Shown: in pieces, positions 16,637 through 20,431 of the stretch
Position numbering within the stretch: the stretch's first letter is position 1
Layout of the letters: every line of letters starts with the position of its first letter
Source: UBA2658 sp964617335
Lineage (GTDB): Bacteria; Bacillota; Clostridia; Oscillospirales; Oscillospiraceae
Direction: 5' to 3'
Assembly (NCBI GenBank): GCA_964617335.1
Contig: CAZTXG010000030.1
Location: 1 to 20,431, forward strand
Length of the DNA stretch: 20,431 nt
The notes under the pieces: generated by a model
Databases searched by the model: none
What the model saw: only the letters and a program-made list of their open reading frames with translations
Told to the model about the DNA's origin: nothing
Position numbers and translations under genes: made by a program

Positions 16637-17479
16637 ATGATGGAAACGACTATAATAGACCGTGGAAACCTTGACTTTTTTGCTTCTTTTCTCCTTCCGG
16701 ATGCTGCCCTTCTTTTGAAAGAGGGTAGGCCCATTTTTGCTCTTGGGCTTGTTGAAAATGAGGAGGCCTGCGGCGCCCTTGCCGGCGGCCCTAGAGATGG
16801 ATACTTTGAAATTTCGTCCTATTTTGTTGCCCCTGCAAAACGCGGCAGAGGAGGCGGCAAGCTTCTTCTTGAAAGCCTGAAAAACTGCATGGAAGGACAA
16901 AGCTCTCTTTTCGGCATACGCTCGGACTTTACTGTTACAAGCGCTGAGCTTTCTATGTATGAAGACTTTCTGCGGCACTCGGGCTTTGAGTTTAAAAAAC
17001 CTCGGGAAACCATATATTCCGTCAATCTTTCCTCCCTTTCAAAATCCCCGTTTTTCTCAAAAGCCACGGGTGGGGTGAAGGTCCATCAGTTTTTGGAAAT
17101 TCCCACATCCTGTGTGCGTGAGCTGGACCGCTCGGTCCGTGTATCGGAGGAGGCCATTCTGCCCCTTCCCCTCCATAAGGCAGAACTTGACCCGGAGCTT
17201 TCCGTTGCTGTTATGGACGGCTCGCGGATAGACGGTTTTATGGTGTTTGACCGCTCCATTAACGATAAGCTTACCCTTGCCTATGCTGATTCCGGAGCAG
17301 GCGGCTCTGCCGCTTTTTCCGCAATGCTGGCAGCTTCCTATAAAAATGCCTTGGCAAAATACCCTAAGGACACCGAAATTATAATAAACTGTGTAAACAG
17401 CCTTTCTATCTCCCTTCTAGAGAGGTTGGCTCCCGAAGGGCGATCCCTTTCAAGGTCTGCCTTTTTCCTGACCCCTTAA
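16637..17479 (+). CDS. GNAT-like acetyltransferase, two-lobed
   Basis: The 280-aa product has a GNAT N-terminal lobe: a strand (GYFEISSYFVAPAKRGRGGG, residues about 55-74) runs into an acetyl-CoA-type loop RGRGGG and helix KLLLESLKN, and MYEDFLRHSGFEF resembles the late GNAT motif. The C-terminal half (from about 140) looks like a second, motif-poor lobe (IDGFMVFDRSINDKLTLAYA, then AAFSAMLAASYKNAL) without an obvious second binding loop. A G-rich ribosome binding site (16624-16632) overlaps the stop of the 503-aa gene; ATG 16637 is used, though 16640 is equally possible. Tight coupling with the preceding gene suggests that it modifies that protein or works with it. It is followed by a strong terminator. 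The substrate is unknown. Confidence 0.8.
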   Translation: MMETTIIDRGNLDFFASFLLPDAALLLKEGRPIFALGLVENEEACGALAGGPRDGYFEISSYFVAPAKRGRGGGKLLLESLKNCMEGQSSLFGIRSDFTVTSAELSMYEDFLRHSGFEFKKPRETIYSVNLSSLSKSPFFSKATGGVKVHQFLEIPTSCVRELDRSVRVSEEAILPLPLHKAELDPELSVAVMDGSRIDGFMVFDRSINDKLTLAYADSGAGGSAAFSAMLAASYKNALAKYPKDTEIIINCVNSLSISLLERLAPEGRSLSRSAFFLTP

Positions 17480-17503
17480 GAGAAATAATAAACCTAAAAA
17501 AAC

Positions 17504-17540
17504 ATCTGCCCGTCCAAAGATTTGCTTTGGGCGGGCAGAT
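17504..17540. terminator. Strong two-way Rho-independent terminator
   Basis: ATCTGCCCGTCCAAAG (17504-17519) and CTTTGGGCGGGCAGAT (17525-17540) pair over 16 bp with one G-T wobble and a 5-base loop. A run of seven T follows on the minus strand (A7 at 17496-17502), and a T4 tract follows on the + strand. It closes the GNAT-like gene and the convergent 76-aa gene. Confidence 0.92.
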
Positions 17541-17544
17541 ACTT

Positions 17545-17775
17545 TTACTCTTGCTGACTTTTAAAAACGGCAAATTTATCAAACACCGAAGGTGCGGTGT
17601 TTATTCCATCCTTGCCGAGCTTTTCGTCAAAAACGCTTTTTTGTGTATTTATGGAGCTGCCGCTTTCTCTTTGCAGCCAAAGCTCCATATCCTCCGGCTC
17701 ATTGTCAGTGGGAGGATTTCTTTTCTTTTTGTTCTGCTGGTCTATGCGCCGGTCCAAATCCCTTTTTAAGGCCAT
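17545..17775 (-). CDS. 76-aa charged protein with duplicated INTxxSVFD motif
   Basis: Small but well supported: GAGGAGG lies 7 bases before the ATG, it begins 43 bases after the AAA+ gene on the same strand, and it ends just before a strong terminator. The product is soluble and charged. Residues 1-40 are rich in Lys, Arg, Asp, Gln and Pro and probably disordered. The second half has two copies of one motif 16 residues apart, INTQKSVFDEK (42-52) and INTAPSVFDKF (58-68). I recognise no domain. Such a pair of short motifs could be docking sites on a repeated partner such as the AAA+ ring; this is inference. Confidence 0.78.
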   Translation of the reverse strand: MALKRDLDRRIDQQNKKKRNPPTDNEPEDMELWLQRESGSSINTQKSVFDEKLGKDGINTAPSVFDKFAVFKSQQE

Positions 17776-17818
17776 GGGGCATCCTCCTCACATTTTTGCG
17801 CATCAGATAAATCTATCC

Positions 17819-20119
17819 TTAGAGAACAAGATGGGCATAAGGCTCAAAGTCTGCACGGGTGAACACCTTACCGGTTTTAACAAATTCATAGCGTATGGCC
17901 TGCAAATAGTGCTTCATATGTACCTCCCCTTCGGCTTCCGGGTCGGCAGCAGCTAAAAAGGCTGCGTTGAGTATGCAGTTTTTTATGTTTCCGCCCACAA
18001 ACTCGAAGCGTTGGGCAAGAAAATCTATGTCCACATCCTCGGCTAAGGGGGTGTTTTTCGGAATCGTGGCGTTCCAGAGAATTTTGCGGGTTTCCGCATC
18101 GGGGAACTGAAATTCCACAATAAACTTCATGCGGCGGAAAAAGGCGGGGTCTATATTGTGTTTATAGTTTGTGGCCATAACGGAAACCCCGTCGTAGGCC
18201 TCAACCTCCTGCAAAAGCAGGGCGGTTTTGTTGTTATTAGAGGACTGGTTGGAGCCGCCGTCGTCACTGCGCTTTGCAAAAAGTGTGTCACACTCGTCGA
18301 AAAATAAAACTACGTTGCATTTTTTCGCTTCTCTGAAAATCATGGATATGGATTTTTCCGTTTCGCCAACGTATTTATCCACAACCTTGGACAGGTCAAC
18401 CCTGTAAAGCTCCAGATTAAGCTCGTTTGCGATAACCTGAGCGCACATGGATTTTCCCGTTCCGGGAGCACCGAACAAAAGTACGGATAATCCACGGCCA
18501 TACTGATATTTTTTCAGGTAATCCCATTCCTCATAGACCTTTTTGCGGTAAATAAGCTGATCGCAGGCGTTTTTAAGGGCAAGCCGCTGGTCGGGATTCA
18601 TAACAATGTCGTTCCAGCCGAATTTTGCGGGAATACGGGTTGCCTTTTGGGTAAGCTCGTGGCTCATTTGGTTGTTACAGGACTGGAAAAGAATGCTGCG
18701 GGGAATGTCGGCCTTTTTATCCATGGCCGCAAGGGTTTTTGCCTGATGGATGGCGCTTTTTATTTTACCCGGTGTAAAAAGAAACTTTGCCGCCATCTCG
18801 GTTAAGTCAACGTCGCCGGCAAAGCTGTAGCCTTGTGCATAGTGGTCCCAAACCTGCTCACGCTCCCTTGTGTCCGGCGTTGGAATTTCAATCTGGGCAA
18901 AGTCCATATCGGTTATCTGCCTCATGGGCAGCTTTTCCATACTGACGGCAAAGGCAGGAATATCGTACTTTGTAAACTTGCCAAAGGCTAAGTCCATATA
19001 GCCGAAGAACTTTTCCTTTTCCTCCTCACGGTAGCCAAGCCCGTCTAGGCAGACGCAGGAGTCTGTTAAAATACACTCACGGGCGGCAGCCCAAAGGGCC
19101 TTATCCACAAAGGCAAAATCATAGACAAATAGCTTTGTGCAGTTTATGGAAACGCAGCCTTTCCCTCTGTCACGGCAAAAATGGGTGATGGTAAACTTTC
19201 TTCCCGCTCCCTCATCTCCCCACAGGGCAACAATATGTCCGCCGTCATCATAAAATATGTTAACAGCATCTAATATGCTTCTGTTGGCTATAAAGGGGTC
19301 AATCTCCTTTTTATCAGTAAGTCTTGAGAAAAAGCGGGTATAGTTTTCGTCTATACGGCTTGGCTCGGGGCCGAAAAGAAAATCTATCATCCTCTTATCG
19401 GGAGATACAACCGTTGAAAAGGGCATTGCATTGTTTATGGAAAGGGCAAAAACCGGCGTTAACTGCTCTAGGGCAAGGGACATTTCGCTATAGGCCTCGG
19501 TTATGGAAAAATTCCTTCCGTAAAAAACTCTTGCTGCAGATTCTATGGTTGGGGCAGACAGGGCGCCGTTTTGGTTGACCACCTGAAAAACACCGGCATA
19601 GCTTGTCTGGGTGGCGGATAAAACAGCACAGGCAAAGCAAAAGGTGCTAAAAGGGGATAGCTCCAGCTTTTCGGAAAGCTCGTGCATGGGCATGAATATA
19701 TGACCTTGGGCTTTTTGTGCCCTGTCTTTTATGTATTCCATGCACTCTATGGCTGAAAGGCTCCCGCCTGCATCTTTTGCTGAGACATCCTCTGCAAATT
19801 CTGCAAAAAGCTCATCTAGCTCTGAGGGTGCCGCCTTGGCCTCCGGCTCTTGAAAACCGCCTTCATCTTCAGTTTCTTCGCCGGATTTTAGCAAAAACTC
19901 TGCCAGCTGCTTATCGCAAAGGTCCCTTGCAATTTCCACATCGGGATAAAGTACGTTTTTATAGCCTCCTGACTGGCTGGCAAAGAGTCCCATAAGCCCA
20001 TCAATGTATTCGGATAGGCGCATATCCACGCAGGCAAAAAGATAGTCTGTGTATTCTCTGTAGCTTCCAAAGGGTATTTCCCTTTTATCGGGAGAGAAAA
20101 GTTCACTTAAACTTGCCAT
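17819..20119 (-). CDS. AAA+ ATPase of eCIS type (Afp15-like)
   Basis: This 766-aa protein is a two-module AAA+ ATPase of the type regularly found in eCIS/Afp loci, where its job is thought to be assembly, loading or recycling. The N-terminal 290 residues include an acidic linker (EETEDEGGFQEPEAK, 81-95) and a helical region. The first AAA-like module (about 290-480) has only a degenerate P-loop, GDEGAGRKFT (301-310). The second (about 495-750) is intact: Walker A FGAPGTGKS (549-557), pore-type KYVGET (582-587), Walker B VVLFFDECD (603-611), sensor 1 MATN (648-651), Arg-finger region AFFRRM (659-664) and sensor 2 region GGNIKN (709-714). AAGGAGG precedes the ATG. A winged-helix regulator gene ends 11 bases upstream, so the two are co-transcribed. 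Confidence 0.9.
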   Translation of the reverse strand: MASLSELFSPDKREIPFGSYREYTDYLFACVDMRLSEYIDGLMGLFASQSGGYKNVLYPDVEIARDLCDKQLAEFLLKSGEETEDEGGFQEPEAKAAPSELDELFAEFAEDVSAKDAGGSLSAIECMEYIKDRAQKAQGHIFMPMHELSEKLELSPFSTFCFACAVLSATQTSYAGVFQVVNQNGALSAPTIESAARVFYGRNFSITEAYSEMSLALEQLTPVFALSINNAMPFSTVVSPDKRMIDFLFGPEPSRIDENYTRFFSRLTDKKEIDPFIANRSILDAVNIFYDDGGHIVALWGDEGAGRKFTITHFCRDRGKGCVSINCTKLFVYDFAFVDKALWAAARECILTDSCVCLDGLGYREEEKEKFFGYMDLAFGKFTKYDIPAFAVSMEKLPMRQITDMDFAQIEIPTPDTREREQVWDHYAQGYSFAGDVDLTEMAAKFLFTPGKIKSAIHQAKTLAAMDKKADIPRSILFQSCNNQMSHELTQKATRIPAKFGWNDIVMNPDQRLALKNACDQLIYRKKVYEEWDYLKKYQYGRGLSVLLFGAPGTGKSMCAQVIANELNLELYRVDLSKVVDKYVGETEKSISMIFREAKKCNVVLFFDECDTLFAKRSDDGGSNQSSNNNKTALLLQEVEAYDGVSVMATNYKHNIDPAFFRRMKFIVEFQFPDAETRKILWNATIPKNTPLAEDVDIDFLAQRFEFVGGNIKNCILNAAFLAAADPEAEGEVHMKHYLQAIRYEFVKTGKVFTRADFEPYAHLVL

Positions 20120-20130
20120 TGGGCGCCTCC

Positions 20131-20431
20131 TTAGATATTTGTAAATATGTATCCTGCGCCCCGAACAGTTTCTATTATGCCCGTGCGCTCCGGATCCAGC
20201 TTTTTACGAAGGTTTGATATATGTACCATAACGGTGCGTACGTCTCCAAGACTATCGCTGTCCCAGACATTTTCATAAATCTCACGGTATAGTAAAAGTT
20301 CGTTAGGGTGACCTATCATATATTTAAGTATTTCGTATTCAATAGATGAAAGGCAAATTTCCTCCTCGCCTCTTAGTACTCTGTGGCGGACAGTGTCCAC
20401 AGAAAACTGATTAAACTGATAAATTCCCCGT
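20131..20431 (-). CDS. OmpR/PhoB-type winged-helix regulator, truncated by window edge
   Basis: Read on the minus strand, the frame is open to the window's right edge, so this is the C-terminal end of a longer protein. A GTG at 20400 opens a shorter reading frame but cuts into the domain and has no clear binding site. The visible part is a complete OmpR/PhoB DNA-binding domain: VLRGEEEICLSSIEYEILKY, the positioning helices LLLYREIYENVW, the recognition helix region DVRTVMVHISNLRKKL, and the wing TVRGAGYIF. A receiver domain is expected upstream and outside the window. It is the first visible gene of the operon with the AAA+ ATPase and the 76-aa gene, with 11 bases to the ATPase start. Confidence 0.9.
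   Translation of the reverse strand, partial: RGIYQFNQFSVDTVRHRVLRGEEEICLSSIEYEILKYMIGHPNELLLYREIYENVWDSDSLGDVRTVMVHISNLRKKLDPERTGIIETVRGAGYIFTNI

Noticed and set aside
17592..17956. Plus-strand frames of 72 to 119 codons over the 76-aa gene and the end of the AAA+ gene
   Set aside because: They run antisense to a short gene with a good ribosome binding site and to the AAA+ C-terminus, and show no domain.
1..20431. CRISPR arrays, tRNA or rRNA genes, insertion sequences, attachment sites
   Set aside because: No regularly spaced repeats, cloverleaf-like sequence, transposase gene or terminal inverted repeats were seen on reading either strand.

Overview
The window reads as chromosomal DNA from a low-to-mid GC Gram-positive anaerobe, most likely Clostridia (Lachnospiraceae or a relative). 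The pointers are very strong purine-rich Shine-Dalgarno sequences before almost every gene, frequent ATA and AGG codons, tight same-strand gene packing, and an RsbW/SpoIIE/STAS set of Firmicutes type. This assignment is inference from style; no marker gene is present.

Left third (14-8675, + strand): the baseplate part of a phage-tail-like contractile injection system (eCIS, Afp/PVC-related). In order it holds a gp27/gpD-like hub protein whose 5' end looks incomplete, a separate gpV/gp5-like spike, a gp25-like baseplate protein, two large gpJ/gp6-like wedge proteins (1009 and 708 aa) and a gpI-like tail protein. Sheath, tube and LysM genes would be expected upstream of the window. No tail fibre, tape measure, tail terminator or stand-alone PAAR gene is seen after the gpI-like gene.

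Middle (8791-14798): a partner-switching cassette. A STAS anti-anti-sigma protein follows the baseplate genes on the + strand. It converges, across a strong two-way terminator, on a minus-strand operon read in the order MATE transporter fused to an RsbW-like domain, GNAT acetyltransferase, membrane-anchored PP2C (SpoIIE-type) phosphatase with an extracellular Cache-like sensor, and RsbW-like kinase. The module has kinase, phosphatase and STAS substrate, but no sigma factor is encoded in the window. The ATPase domain on the MATE protein has lost key ATP-site residues.

Right part (15113-20431): after a 314-base divergent intergenic region with a perfect 9-bp dyad and a possible attenuator, a + strand pair encodes an unrecognised 503-aa hydrophilic protein and a two-lobed GNAT-like protein. 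Beyond a second strong two-way terminator, a minus-strand operon encodes an OmpR/PhoB-type winged-helix protein (cut by the window edge), a 766-aa AAA+ ATPase of the kind found in eCIS loci (Afp15-like), and a 76-aa protein carrying two copies of an INTxxSVFD motif.

Working model (inference): the baseplate genes and the AAA+ ATPase belong to one contractile apparatus whose production, loading or firing is tied to an envelope-sensing partner-switch and a two-component regulator. The 503-aa protein/GNAT pair sits where cargo or accessory factors could lie. The apparent lack of a tail fibre leaves open an intracellular or cell-bound mode of action, as described for fibre-less Streptomyces systems.
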